A DNA stretch of 64,000 bases from Furcasterigmium furcatum (taxonomy: Eukaryota; Ascomycota; Sordariomycetes; Glomerellales; Plectosphaerellaceae). A program made the position numbers and the translations under genes. Below, piece after piece: positions 13,238 through 23,896 of this stretch. A model generated the notes under the pieces. That model saw nothing but the letters and a program-made list of their open reading frames with translations, was not told the DNA's origin and searched no databases. The DNA lies in assembly GCA_001599815.1 (NCBI GenBank), contig BCIA01000002.1, positions 5,305,626 through 5,369,625 on the forward strand, written 5' to 3'. Numbering within the stretch: position 1 is the first letter of the stretch; the number at the start of each line of letters is the position of its first letter.

Positions 13238-14834
13238 CTAGGCAGCCTCCTCGACCTTCGCCTTCTTCGAGGATTCGTCCTCGGCCAGCTCGTCATCCGC
13301 TTTGCGCTTCGTGCCGTTCGACCCCTGGCCGTTGGCTCCAGCCGCAGATGGCTCGGGCTCATCCTTCTTCTTCTTCCTGACCAAGCCAGACAGGTCGGTG
13401 GCCGTCTTCTTGGCCTCTTCGACGCGAGCCTGGGTGTCCGCAGCGCTTTCGCCCAGCACCGATCCCAGAATGCCCTGCATGGCGCTGCCAGTAGCAGCTT
13501 CCAGAGTGGCCTTCAGGTCGACAGGGGGCTTCTTCATCTCCTTAAGCTACACATGTTGTTAGCACGGTTCAGACAGTGCACGGAAAGAGCCACATACACG
13601 CTGCTCCATGTCCTCAATGATATCTCTGACGTCGTTGATGGAGGCCTTGGTGGTCACGTTCTCCTCGGGGCTCGCCATCTCAGCGAGCTCGACTTCCTTT
13701 GCCTTGAGCTTGAGCCTGGTGCTTTCGATGGCGGCTTCCAGCTCCGAGATGGCCTCGGCCCTCAGCTCCTCGTCAAACGGTGCGGGCCCGTTCTGAGCGG
13801 CGTCCGCCGCTGTCGTCGTCACCGACGCAAACTCGAGGGCCAGAGAAAGCTTGAAGTGGGCTTCAGCGAGGACCTCGGACTCGGGAGGATACAGCTCCTT
13901 CTTGAACTTCAGAGACAAGCGCGAATCGTGAATGGCGGTGGGGAAGCTGGTCGCTGTTAGTAAGTTCGACATCGCCTGGGGCGAGGGGATGTGGCCTACC
14001 TCTCTCCCTCGAGGGAGATCTCTGCAAGAAGATCGTGGGTGTCGGCAAGGCGCTCCTTGACATGCCTGACGATGGAGCTATCACCCGCGGACACGTCTTT
14101 GCCCTTGTCTGACGAATCGCCGTTCTCCTGCTCCAATTGCTCGAGGCGCTTCTGGAAGGAGACACGAGCAAGCTCCAGAATATCGTAGGCGGCCTGAAGG
14201 TCATCCTCCTCTTCTTCCTCTTCCTCGCCGTCACCTTCGCCCTATGCAAAATCAGCAAGGGCTCGTGACGCCGTACGACGCTTCTGTTCCTTACCTCTTC
14301 GTCATCAGACTCTGCAAAGTTCTCGTCGCCCTCGAATTGGAAGAGGGGCTTCTTGCTGTCGGCCGTTTCGTCCTTGGTGGCACCACTTGTCTGCTCCGCG
14401 ACAGCTGCTATGCCCTCTTGCGTCACCTTCTCTGCCTCCGTCTTGGCCGGCTCATTGTCCGTTCGAGGTGCCTTCTTCTTCGGCTGCGGCTTCTCGGCCT
14501 TGGTGTCGGGGGCTTTGCCGCCAAGAACGTCGCTCTTGCTCTGCCCAACCTTGAACAGGCTGCGGCCGTAGAAGAAGAGGATCTCGCCGTTGTCGGGATG
14601 GATGTCCTCGCCATTGATCTCCGCCTGCATCTCGGCCGCGCGCGCAAACACCTCGGCTGCTTCGTCGAATTGCTTGTTGGCGTGAAGTCGCGTGCCCCGT
14701 GCAGAAAGATCGGCCAGCGTGACCTTCTTGGACTTGATGTCCTCTTCGGGCTCGGGTGTATCGATCAGCTCAGGCTGCGCAACAGCCGGAGCGACCTCCT
14801 CCACGGCGGGTTTCTGCTCGACGTTGTCGGCCAT
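13238..14834 (-). CDS. NASP/Hif1/Sim3-type histone chaperone (SHNi-TPR)
   Basis: Predicted nuclear chaperone that escorts histone H3 (H3-H4, or CENP-A for Sim3-type members). Four exons, 14834-14295, 14241-14000, 13946-13598 and 13546-13238, join in phase to 479 aa. The first TPR is at about residues 45-80 (ARGTRLHANKQFDEAAEVFA). It is followed by a Lys/Pro-rich and then strongly acidic insertion (EGDGEEEEEEEDD), the usual interrupted-TPR layout of the NASP family. Further TPR units follow (QAAYDILELARVSFQKR, HDLLAEISLEGESFPTAIHD, then LALEFASV). The C-terminal tail carries the basic nuclear-import-like segments TKRKADDE and SSKKAKVEE. The upstream region contains ACGCG elements of the type bound by MBF. 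Family assignment is strong; I cannot separate general H3-H4 from CENP-A roles. Confidence 0.9.
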
Positions 14835-15326
14835 GATGGTAGCGTGATGTCGCGACGGTATGCGCTCGGAGTTTGAAGGTAGTTGGGAAGGTCGGGGGTC
14901 TCAGCGAGGAGACGAAGTTTGAAGGTTGAAGATGGAGAGATTGAGTTGGAAGGGAATTGGATTGTGAAGTCGGAAGGGATCTGGACGACAATGGAGGGTA
15001 ACTAAGAGGCGACCATAAAGGCTGCAAGGAAGAAGGTGCAGGGCGGCCAGGGAGCTCGACAAAGTGGAGAGCTCAAGGTGGAATGACGCGCGACTGGCGT
15101 GGCTCGCACGCGTTTAATTGGTGGCAGTGGTTCCATTTCGCCCACCTGGGCCAGAGATTCAGGGAAGCTCCGAGGCCGCCTCAACTGACTTGTTTCTGAC
15201 GAAGAGTCAAGATTAAATTATTCAAAAAGTCGGGTGCGGTCTGGGCAGGTAATAAAGTAGGTACCTAGGGACATCACCATGCAGAACGGGGAATGCCACT
15301 TCTTTCCCAACATTGTCTATTCACCA
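14835..15326. promoter_or_regulatory. Intergenic upstream of the NASP-type gene
   Basis: 492 bp holding the NASP-type promoter and leader plus the 3' flank of the Rab GAP gene. A TAGGTACCTA palindrome lies near 15258. Apart from the ACGCG elements listed separately, no coding exon is seen. Confidence 0.5.
15086..15113. promoter_or_regulatory. Two MCB-like ACGCG elements upstream of the histone chaperone gene
   Basis: ACGCGC at 15086-15091 and a perfect ACGCGT at 15108-15113 lie about 250-280 bp upstream of the NASP-type start codon. ACGCGT is the MluI cell-cycle box bound by MBF-type (Mbp1/Swi6) factors that drive G1/S genes. A histone chaperone is a plausible target. Seen: the motifs. Inferred: their use. 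Confidence 0.4.
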
Positions 15327-17460
15327 TCAAAGTTGGAGGCTCGCTGACGGCGCTCTGCTTTGTCCTTTCAAGTGAGCCGAGGAGCCCTTGAAGAGGCTTT
15401 GCCAGATGAAAGCCTCGCTCAACAGGAGTTCGATATCCTTTTCTGTCCAGGACTTGGTGGGCAGGCTCTGCAAGAACATCATGACCTCCTGGAAGTCCAT
15501 CTTGAGTAGCTTGTCAGACCACTTCACCAGGAATGCGGCACAGACGTAGAGATGGAACTCCGAGAAGCCCTGTTCTTCCGCCTGAGAACTGATGTTAGGT
15601 CGTGCTGTTTGATGGAGGTAGGATCGGGGTTGCAGGTCAACTTACCAGGTACGTGTCCCACATTCGTATAGTATTCTTGACGCTGATTTCTCGCATCAAG
15701 AGACAATTCATCCAGCGGAAACTAAACTGGATAAAGTCAACCTGCTCGTTCTCCAGGTGCTTCGCCAGGTTTGCGTCGATCCTGGCCGTCAGATCTCTCA
15801 ACGCCGCCACCTGACGCTGAATCCCCGGCTGAGCTACGATGTAATGGTCTTGGATCCCATCCAACAGCTTCGTCAAGCACCAGAACGAATCGGCTTCAAC
15901 GGCATCCAAGACAGACTTTGGCAGTTGACCCGGGTCCATGCCGCTCTCGACATCTGGGTCACCGACGTAGATGCCGAGGAAAACCTGCCAGAATGGTGTG
16001 ACAAGGTCGTTGATGCCTTGCACGTAGCCACTAGCCGGGTGCCGCACTGCCCACAAATACAGTATCCTCTCCAGGGATCTCTGTGTGGCTTCGTAACTGT
16101 ACAGCTCGATATGAGGGTTGGTCCTGGGCACGTCGATGCTGATCTGGTGCCAAATCGCTTCGTCAAGCCCGCGGGCTTTTCCTGTCGTGTTGGTGCTGGT
16201 GGTGCTCCTCTCAAAGGCTTGTCGCACGCCGTCGAGATACTCCTTTCTCTTCCTCTCTAGAGTTGCTACTCGCCTCTCGCTATTTGTGGGAAGGTAGCTG
16301 AGCAAGAGCTGCCAGGTCATAGCCTTGACCTCTTGAGGAACCCCAGACCATGCTAACTGGCGAAGCTCTGCGATGGGGATCGTTGAGGCCTGGAGGAGCC
16401 TCTTGAACTTGTTGATCCTGGTTATCCTCGAATTTGCTGCGTCAATCTCTTTGGGCGTCGCGTTCGGTGCGATGGCGGGATGATCGATCAGATGAAGGGC
16501 ATTGGCGGGATCTTTGCCGGCAGGTCAGTCTGAGCTCGTCTCACACATTCTCAGGATTGTCAGAAGATACCTTTGAGGATGTCCTTATATTGTGGTCGCA
16601 AGATCTTGCCCTCGCTCTTCTTTGGCATCGGATAGGTTGGTGCTGGCCGTTCGATGGCTATGTCTCCGCTGTTCGAGTACCTCCTGCCGAAACCGCCGAA
16701 GGAGGTATCTTGAGTTGGGGACGCCAGGCTTCCGTTCGGGTCTAGCCTCTGAGCTGCCAGCTTCCTCGTCCTCCTCTTCGTGTTGGAGAGGCTGGGGAGT
16801 CCAAAGTCGTCGCCATCATCGTCATCGTATCCCATCATGTCATCTTCCTCATCGGCCTTCCAATCATCGTTCGTGTTCGACAAGAAGTTCATGTACGTTT
16901 TGAACGGGGGAGAAGACATGCCGGAGTTCGGACGCGACGAGGGCGGTGTGTCTTTCATTCGTGTCTTGGTGGAAGTCGAAGACGGAGGGGTTTTCGGTCT
17001 GGAGGACGAGGAGCCAGACAGGTTTCTGATCGCGTGTCAATCGATCGCACGCAGGCCGGCAATCGGAAGGCTTGCTCACAATGAGTCGAACTTGAGCATG
17101 TCGGCATGCGAGTACGCTGCGCCCTTGACGAGGCTGGAATCCCGGCCGGACTTGTTGGATGCATTGTCACGTTGCGGTGGCTTCCAGAAAGGCGAGGTAG
17201 AGCTGAGAGCAGTTAGCGATGTCCAGGGGAATGCTAAGGCGCCTAGTCGTACTTGGATCGGTCTGATCATGGACGGAGGACTGTGTTAGCAAGGCGAAGC
17301 GTTCCCGTTGCGCTGTGAGGGCATCTTGACATACCAACCTGTACCATCTCCTGCTGCGGGGCAGTCAGCGGGCTGTCGAGGTAGGAACTTGCACACTTAA
17401 GGAGGAGGGATCGCATACCTGCTGGGGCGGCTTTTTGCCGCTCCCAGAAGAGGAGAACAT
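15327..17460 (-). CDS. GYP1: Gyp1-type TBC-domain Rab GTPase-activating protein
   Basis: Stimulates GTP hydrolysis by Golgi Rab proteins (Ypt1 in yeast). Seven exons, 17460-17419, 17350-17335, 17262-17253, 17202-17080, 17025-16571, 16511-15646 and 15581-15327, join in phase to 588 aa. The N-terminal third is a Ser/Pro-rich and acidic linker (FWKPPQRD, then DDMMGYDDDDGDD). The TBC domain fills the C-terminal 350 residues and includes LAWSGVPQEVKAMTWQLLL. The catalytic arginine is in IDVPRTNP, the glutamine finger in YVQGINDL, and later blocks include FWCLTKLLDGIQDHY and FRWMNCLLMRE. Both catalytic fingers are intact. The third exon is only 10 nt; I kept it because it alone restores the frame between good splice sites, giving VDRSNSTSPFW, but the first three exons are less certain than the rest. 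Confidence 0.92.
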
Positions 17461-18085
17461 CGTGTCTGCAATCTAAGTCGGGAGTGACATGTTGTGGTGT
17501 CGGAGGATGCTCGCTTTGATGGCCAACGAGCTAGGTATTAGGGTCTTGTTCGCTGCTAGGGGACGATGTCCGACAAAGTGACCCGACCCAGCTGTTGCAA
17601 GTCCGAGTCAAGGCGGGCGAGGTGTGTTCCAGTGGACTACCAAGGCCCGTCCGTGCCCACAATTGCACTGGCCCAACAAAGGGATGATGTCAAACCAGGA
17701 GGAGCCCCCTGGCAACAACCTAACAATCACTGCCGCGCGCCACAACTGGTGCTCACCCGACATGGACTGACCGCTGTGAAGTCACGTGCCACGGCTAAAT
17801 CTCGCATTAATGGATGGGCGATCAGAGCCTTAGGTAACTGCCCGGCCACTGATTGGACTGACCGATTGGGAACGCACCTGCCCGCCGTCTCTCTGCTGTA
17901 TCCACACGCCGCTAGGTTCCAAAGTTAATCCGGGTTCTCTCCACAACCTTCTCTTCAACCACAAACCATTCCACGACGAACCCGGCCATTATCTTACATC
18001 GTTTCATGGACGGTCCCTTTTCTTCTTTCTGATACCCTTATCGTAATCCAGGAGAGACAGCCCATTGCGGCAGTTGCAGTCTACG
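17461..18085. promoter_or_regulatory. Divergent promoter region, GYP1 / HRP1
   Basis: 625 bp shared by two genes reading outward. It contains a CACGTG E-box at 17783-17788 and two ATTGG sequences (inverted CCAAT boxes) at 17852-17856 and 17865-17869, about 220 bp upstream of the HRP1 start. CCAAT pairs are typical targets of the HAP/CBF complex. Their use here is inferred. Confidence 0.5.
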
Positions 18086-21000
18086 ATGGCCGAACCCGAT
18101 AACTTCGAGGACGACCTCTTCGCGGACCTGTCAGTGTTTTGGCCTTTCCACCATGCCGCAAGGCGACCATTGTTTGATTTTGTCGCTAACACTCACTACA
18201 GCTACGATGATGATGCCTCGACGGCTAAGCCAGCCCCGGCGCCTGTCGCTGCTCCAGCTGCCCCTGCCGTCGCCCCCGCTCCTGCGGCTCCCTCAGCTAC
18301 CGATCCCACTCCCTCCGCCTACGAGACGCAGGGCGATGCTATTGCCGCCGCCAAGCTAGATGAGGATGCCGGCGATATGAAGTACGAAGATGAAGAGGAT
18401 GATGACGACGTCGACTTCAACCTTGGAGGTGGCACCAGCTATGTACCCCCGCCGACCAACGGGGCCAGCTCGCACGACGAGCCCTCAACATTCATCAAGA
18501 GCAGTGTGAAGAACCCCAGTGCCAAGGAAGATGGGTAAGTTTCAGTTTCTTTGTTTGTGTAATGATGCTTCATCCAGCAAACCCGAATCGTAAAGCGTGG
18601 TCATCACGGCCGGCCCCCCAGGCCAGACGTTGGGCGTCAGTTTTCGACAGCAATGGGCAAGGATGATGGAGCTTCCCGCTCTTCTACAGAGCCGGCTGCG
18701 AACAGGCGCCGTACTTGGATGTCGAGGCATCTGCACAAGGCATCAGTTGTGGTGTGACGCCGCATTGCTCAACATCAAGGAAGACTACCGAGGACATGTT
18801 GCAAGAACATCAAGCAAGAGAAAGTCATTGCAGGAGACGCAAGATACAGCAGAAGAGCCTTCGCAGGCAAGCAAGAAATGACCATCAGAAAGAGCAAGGG
18901 CAACGTCGACTATATTGGATCAGGAGCGACCTCAGCGCAAGCCGAGTTACCAGTGCCGCCACTAGTCAGAGCAAGACCACGGTCCTTGCATCTATAGCCA
19001 ACTCTCAGATGAGCTTCTCAAGCCAGAGAAACCATCTGAGTTTCCTGGTAGCTGTACCATTACTTGGCAGCGGATAGCGCTCAAGGCTAGAACCTAGCAA
19101 GACTTGACGGTAGCAAGAGACTCCGAATCCAATCCGACACAAAGACTTGACTTGGCTCTCGCTACGCTGCATTCTCTTCCTTGTGAAGAGCAAGTGTCGG
19201 GTCTACTGGGATCGCCAACACCATGCCCTTTCATTTCAGAGCGACAGGGCCGGACAAAGCCGCACATTCACACCTGGGACTCTTCCCCTTTCATACAATC
19301 GCCCTGGGAAGAGTTTTGGCCGAGGACATTATCCGCCTGGATCACTGTCCGCACAATATCAATCGCGGGACACACCTCAAGCAGCCGGACTGAGCACAAC
19401 ATTGGATCTCCCACGCTCCCTAAGATGGGGTCATGCAGCCACACTCCGTATTCCGGATTCGGATGTTCAACTCCTATCGCCGGCTCTTCACTACCTCCTG
19501 TCTTGCCGACGCCAACAAGTTTACGGCCCAACGCACGAATTCCAGCACGGCCGGCTTTTGAAGATTTGAACACTGCCTGATTCGGGCTTTCTGTCGGAAT
19601 ACGTTTTATTGCATGCATTTATGGAACATTGGGTATACTGACATGACTGTGACAGAAAAATGTTCATCGGTGGACTTAACTGGGAGACGACAGACGGTAG
19701 GCAAAATGCATCACAACAAATCCTTCAGAGGCTCTGACTGACACCCTGTAGAATCCCTTCGGAACTACTTCTCCCAATTCGGAGAGGTGGTTGAATGCAC
19801 AGTTATGCGGGACAACAACACTGGCCGATCTCGTGGCTTTGGCTTCCTGACGTTCAAAGATCCGAAGACTGTGAACATTGTAATGGTTAAGGAGCATTTC
19901 CTGGACGGAAAGATCGTACGTGCTGCTTCCCTGCCCTACATCTGGTCATCCCACGTGCTAATCATGACTGTGTAGATCGATCCGAAGCGTGCGATTCCTC
20001 GGGATGAGCAGGAGAAGACTAGCAAGATCTTCGTCGGCGGTGTCAGTCAGGAAACGACAGACCAGGAGTTCAAGGACTACTTTGCGCAGTTTGGCCGAGT
20101 CGTTGATGCCACTCTCATGATGGATAAGGACACCGGCCGGCCCCGTGGCTTCGGGTTCGTGACCTTCGAGAACGAGGATGGTGTCGAAGCCTGCCTGAGG
20201 ACCAATCTCGAGATCCACGGAAAGGCCATCGAGGTCAAGAAGGCCCAACCCAGAGGCAACCTCCGTGAGGAGGAAGAGGCGGCGCGCCGTGGCGGCAAGT
20301 TCCGCAAGGGCGACGATCAAGTTGCCAATGCCCAGGGCATGAACAGCCAGATGGGCGGAGCCGGTGGGATGACCCCCCAGGTCATGGCTCAGTACTTCCA
20401 GCGGATGCAGAACTACTTCGCCATGATGCAGCAACAGATGGCCATGCAGCGGGGCATGCCCATGAACCCTCAGATGATGCAACAGATGATGCAGATGCAG
20501 CAGATGCAGCAGATGCAGAATCAGATGATGGGTGGACGTGGCGGCGGTGGCCAGAACCCCCAGGCCATGATGAACAACATGACGCCGCAGATGATGCAGC
20601 AGATGCAGCAAATGCAGAACCAGATGATGGCTGCGGGCGCTGGCCCTGGCCCTGGCAACAGCGGCGGGGCTGGCGCCGCCGCCGGCGCCCAACCCGGCAT
20701 GGGCAGCCCGGGCCCCGGCAGCGGAGGTTTCAACGACATGGGCAACCAGCAGCAGCAGATGTATGAGAACCAGGGACGTCGCGGCGGGCGTGAACAATAC
20801 GGCAACCAGGGTGGCTACGGCATGGGCGCAGGCCAGGGCCAAGGCGGCGGTCCTACCTCATGGGAAGGCATGTACGATGATGTCCCCCAGCCCAACATGC
20901 CCCCTCAGGGTCCCAGCCGCGGCGGAGGCGGCTTCAACCGCAACCGTGGCGGTAGCAGCCCTCAGGTGCCTCACGATCCCAATAATGCGCCGCCCGCCAA

Positions 21001-21100
21001 CGCGCCGACTGGCCCCAAGAACGCGGGCAAGCCTGGAGCGAACTATCGCGGCGGCGGCCGTGGTGGCAACCGAGGCTTCCATCCCTACTCTCGCGGCTAG
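18086..21100 (+). CDS. HRP1: Hrp1/Nab4-type hnRNP, mRNA cleavage/polyadenylation factor
   Basis: RNA-binding protein of the cleavage factor IB type, recognising UA-rich polyadenylation enhancers in the nucleus and shuttling with mRNA. Five exons, 18086-18129, 18202-18534, 19656-19696, 19752-19915 and 19976-21100, join in phase. The N-terminus is Ala/Pro-rich then acidic (DEEDDDDVDFNLGGG). RRM1 has RNP2 MFIGGL and RNP1 RGFGFLTF. RRM2 has RNP2 IFVGGV and RNP1 RGFGFVTF. The tail is Met/Gln-rich, built on repeated MQQM units encoded by near-repetitive CAGATG codons, then Gly/Asn-rich with RGG-like blocks ending in HPYSRG. Intron 2 is 1121 nt against about 50-75 nt for the other introns. The ATG at 18086 gives MAEPDNFEDDLFADL. 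The role is inferred from yeast Hrp1. Confidence 0.95.
18535..19655 (+). other. Exceptionally long HRP1 intron with possible stop-generating splice site
   Basis: The intron runs from GTAAGT at 18535 to GACAG at 19655. An internal acceptor-like CATCCAG ends at 18577. If used, the message would read GGC AAA CCC GAA TCG TAA and stop after six codons, before RRM1. Full retention gives a stop at once (GGG TAA). No recognisable protein is coded inside. Confidence 0.55.
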
Positions 21101-21682
21101 GTGCAGCGCTAGAGGGGGTTTTATCCAAAGAGTCCTGGCTGGGAGGTGAAGACACGGCGCTCGAGACATGACGCGATATGCCTCAACATCAGGGAGGGGC
21201 AGTGTATTATACAATCGGGGGGCAGCTCTGCTTTTGCTCCTCAAGGGACGGGATGGTCGCGATTCCGCCGGCGAGCGGCAATATGGGCTCGGTTTGGTTG
21301 ATCTGGAAGTCAATGGGCCAAGGGGTAGACTCAAAAGTATGAGGGCCCGGGGGTCAGTCGCTGCGCGCGTTGGTCGCCGCGAGTTGTAGCTTGGCTTTCA
21401 AACAGCGTCGAGGATTGAATTGATGAGATGATTCTCCAGTTGATTTGCGTTTATGACTCCGTGATGCGCTTGCGTTAATTACCCACGTAACAAAACCAGG
21501 TTCAGGACACCAGAAATGTTTCTGCCAGAGGAGTTTTGATTCAGACGCCATGCCATGTTTTTCTATGGTGGTGTTACACTCTTCAACCTGAGAGTACATG
21601 TTCCTTCATCTTTTGTTTATCCCACCACCCAGACCATCTCGCGAGTGTTGTACACGGTCACTGCCCGCAAGGCGTTCGTTCC
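21101..21682. other. Convergent intergenic region, HRP1 / LETM1-like gene
   Basis: 582 bp between two stop codons of converging genes. It must hold both 3' untranslated regions; nothing else is recognised. Confidence 0.5.
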
Positions 21683-22807
21683 TCAGAGATGCCACTCGGG
21701 CAGCTCAAAATCCCTGGTTGCAGGCCAGTTTTCCACCCTGAAGTCTCGTTAGCACGCATCAAGGAAAGAAGAAAACCAACTAACTCACCTCGTCGTCAAC
21801 AGCACCGTCATCCTCTTCCGCCGCTCCGCGGCATCCTCCGAGGCCGTCAACCGCAGCCAGTCGCCCAGAAGCCTCCTCATCTCCCCGTCGCCCTGGCCGA
21901 TGACGTCGATGCCGCGCTCGGCGCACGCGATCCTCAGCTCGTCGACCTCCAGCCCCGACAGCCCGCCGTCCTGCAACAGCAGCTTGTCATCGCCCTCGAG
22001 GAACGCCATCCGCAGCGTCCCCTTGACCTGCCAGACGGGCGGCGGGATGAAGCCAAGCCTGTCCCACATGACGCCGGCGAGGTGCAGGCTGCGCAGCACG
22101 TGGGCCTTGATGGCGTGGTGCGGGACGTCTGGCGCGAGCAGGCCCTGAGGGTAGGTGCTCTCGAGGTGCTCGAAGGACTCGCGGCGGCGCTGCTCGGCCT
22201 TGTTCATGCTCGCCGCGATCTGGCGCGGCAGGCGGCACGTATAAGGGACGACGCCGTCGATGGCGATGACGACGAGGGGGGTGAACTCGCCGCAGATGAG
22301 GAGGACGAGGGCGAAGAGGGGGACGCGGAGGAGGTCGTGGCGCACGCGCCAGAGGAGGAGCCAGTCGGCGCGGGAGTAGGAGATTGGGACGTGGGAGGGC
22401 GTCCAGACGGAGGGCGGGCGGCGGTCGGCCTCGACGGGCTTGGAGGCGAGCGTGGCGTGCAGGGCGCGGCGGTTGGCGAAGACGGCCTTGACGCCGGTTT
22501 TGTAAAAGCGGATGTAGGCTTTGCCGACGGCGAGAAGGTAGCTGAACTTGGAGACCTGGGGGTCCTTCGCAGGGAGGTCGAGGGACGGAGGACGGGTCGA
22601 AGCCGGGGGGTTCAGGGCAGGGTTGAAGACGTGGGTGCTGTCGTTGGACTCGGGGTCCGAGGGCGGCACGCTGGAATAGCTTCGGAGCCGGAGGGCAGCT
22701 ATCGTCATGGACGGAGAGAGCCTCCCGGAGGCGAGGATGGTGGTCGGGTGCACATGTTGGATGTATGCCGGAGCGCGCGCGGCGCGCAATGCCGTTCCGT
22801 AGATCAT
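21683..22807 (-). CDS. LETM1-like mitochondrial inner-membrane protein
   Basis: Two exons, 22807-21789 and 21737-21683, give 357 aa. The last exon was found from a CTAAC branch point and an acceptor at 21738; it adds VENWPATRDFELPEWHL in frame. The first 45 residues are rich in Arg, Ala and Ser with no acidic residues until about residue 50, as in a mitochondrial presequence (ALRAARAPAY, ALRLRSYSS). A hydrophobic stretch follows mid-protein (LLRVPLFALVLLICGEFTPL, VVIAIDGVVPYTCRLP), with proline at the end as in LETM1 proteins. The C-terminal part matches the LETM1 ribosome-binding-like domain (LLQDGGLSGLEVDELRIACA, ERGIDVIG, RRLLGDWLRL). LETM1 family members act in mitochondrial K+/H+ homeostasis and membrane-associated translation. 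This shorter form may have only part of that role. Confidence 0.88.
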
Positions 22808-23170
22808 TGCATTCTGCGCTCGAAGAGCTGGAAATCAATTGAGAGGGGAGAAACGAAAGTTGGGCGTGGAGAGGCAAGGAAAGTAAGTCCGTGTCCGGCG
22901 CTGAGTTTGGGTGCGTCGGGAGTGGCCAGCAGTCAGGTCCGGAAGCTCGGGAAAATTAAAGGTTGCCAAGACGTCGGCGTCACGATCTGCCGGGGGGCTG
23001 CTGGCGGAGCTTCGGTGAAAGGCTTTCGGCGGCCACACCGATGCCTCACCGAGTTGCGTGCTTCTTGGCCCAGTTTTCCAATTTCGCAGTCTAAGAACCA
23101 TCCACAGCGCCAGATATCCCCCTAATATTTGCAACATAGACTGTATAGACTTGATAGACAGACGTCAGAC
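22808..23170. promoter_or_regulatory. Divergent promoter, LETM1-like gene / fRMsr gene
   Basis: 363 bp shared between two outward-reading genes. Both promoters must lie here. I see no clear TATA box or known motif. Confidence 0.5.
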
Positions 23171-23896
23171 ATGGTAAGTTATTTAGTTGTTGGGGAAAGT
23201 CGACCGCTTATTTTGGATCGTACGCCACTGACAACCCTCTCCAGGTCCACGCAGACGCATCAAATTTCGCCCAGGGGGTGTCCAAGGAGGAGGCATATGA
23301 GCAGGTCCTCTTACAGGCTGAAGGGCTCTTTTATGAGCAGCCGAACTGGGTAAGTTGCTCATCCAATAGCTTCAAGCACAGACAACACTGACATGATACA
23401 GGTTTGGTGAGACTGTCTACGCCTGGCATCCTTCAAATCCACCCCTGACTGACCTAATAGCAACCTCGCCAACGCCGCATCTCTCCTCTGGCACGCCTAC
23501 CACTCACTCCCTGCACCAGGAAATGCGGTCAACTGGGCCGGCTTCTACGTCCTTGACCCGAACTCGGGCCCTGGCAAGAGACAGCTCATCCTGGGGCCCT
23601 TTCAGGGCAAAGTCGCCTGCCAGACCATCCTCTTCGGCAGGGGTGTGTGCGGTGCGGCCGCCGCAACGGGAAAGACGCAACTCGTTGCAGATGTCGAGGC
23701 GTTCCCGGGCCATATCGCCTGTGACGGCGACAGCAAGAGCGAGATTGTGGTGCCCATTGTGGCCGAGAAGAACGGTGAGAAGCAGGTCGTTGCCATCATC
23801 GACATTGACTGCGCGGAGCTGAATGGCTTCGACGAGGTGGACCAAAAGTGGCTTGAAAAGCTGGCCGACTTGCTTTCCAGAAGTTGCGCATGGTAA
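23171..23896 (+). CDS. Free methionine-(R)-sulfoxide reductase (GAF domain)
   Basis: Reduces free methionine-R-sulfoxide with thioredoxin; a single GAF domain as in yeast YKL069W. Four exons, 23171-23173, 23245-23349, 23402-23406 and 23461-23896, give 182 aa. The first exon is only the ATG, directly followed by GTAAGT. The third is the 5-nt GTTTG; without it the frame breaks, and with it the protein reads QPNWVCNLANAASLLWHAYH as in the yeast enzyme. Conserved cysteines are in KVACQTI, RGVCGAAA and HIACDGDSKSEIVVP, which in the family form the catalytic and resolving set. The core also shows VNWAGFYVLD and LILGPFQG. The gene is divergent from the LETM1-like gene and convergent with spermidine synthase. 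Confidence 0.95.

Noticed and set aside
19104..19580. Open frame inside the long HRP1 intron
   Set aside because: No recognisable protein; flanking exons splice in phase across it.
21536..23125. 529-codon open frame on the + strand
   Set aside because: Antisense shadow of the GC-rich LETM1-like gene; no protein family features.
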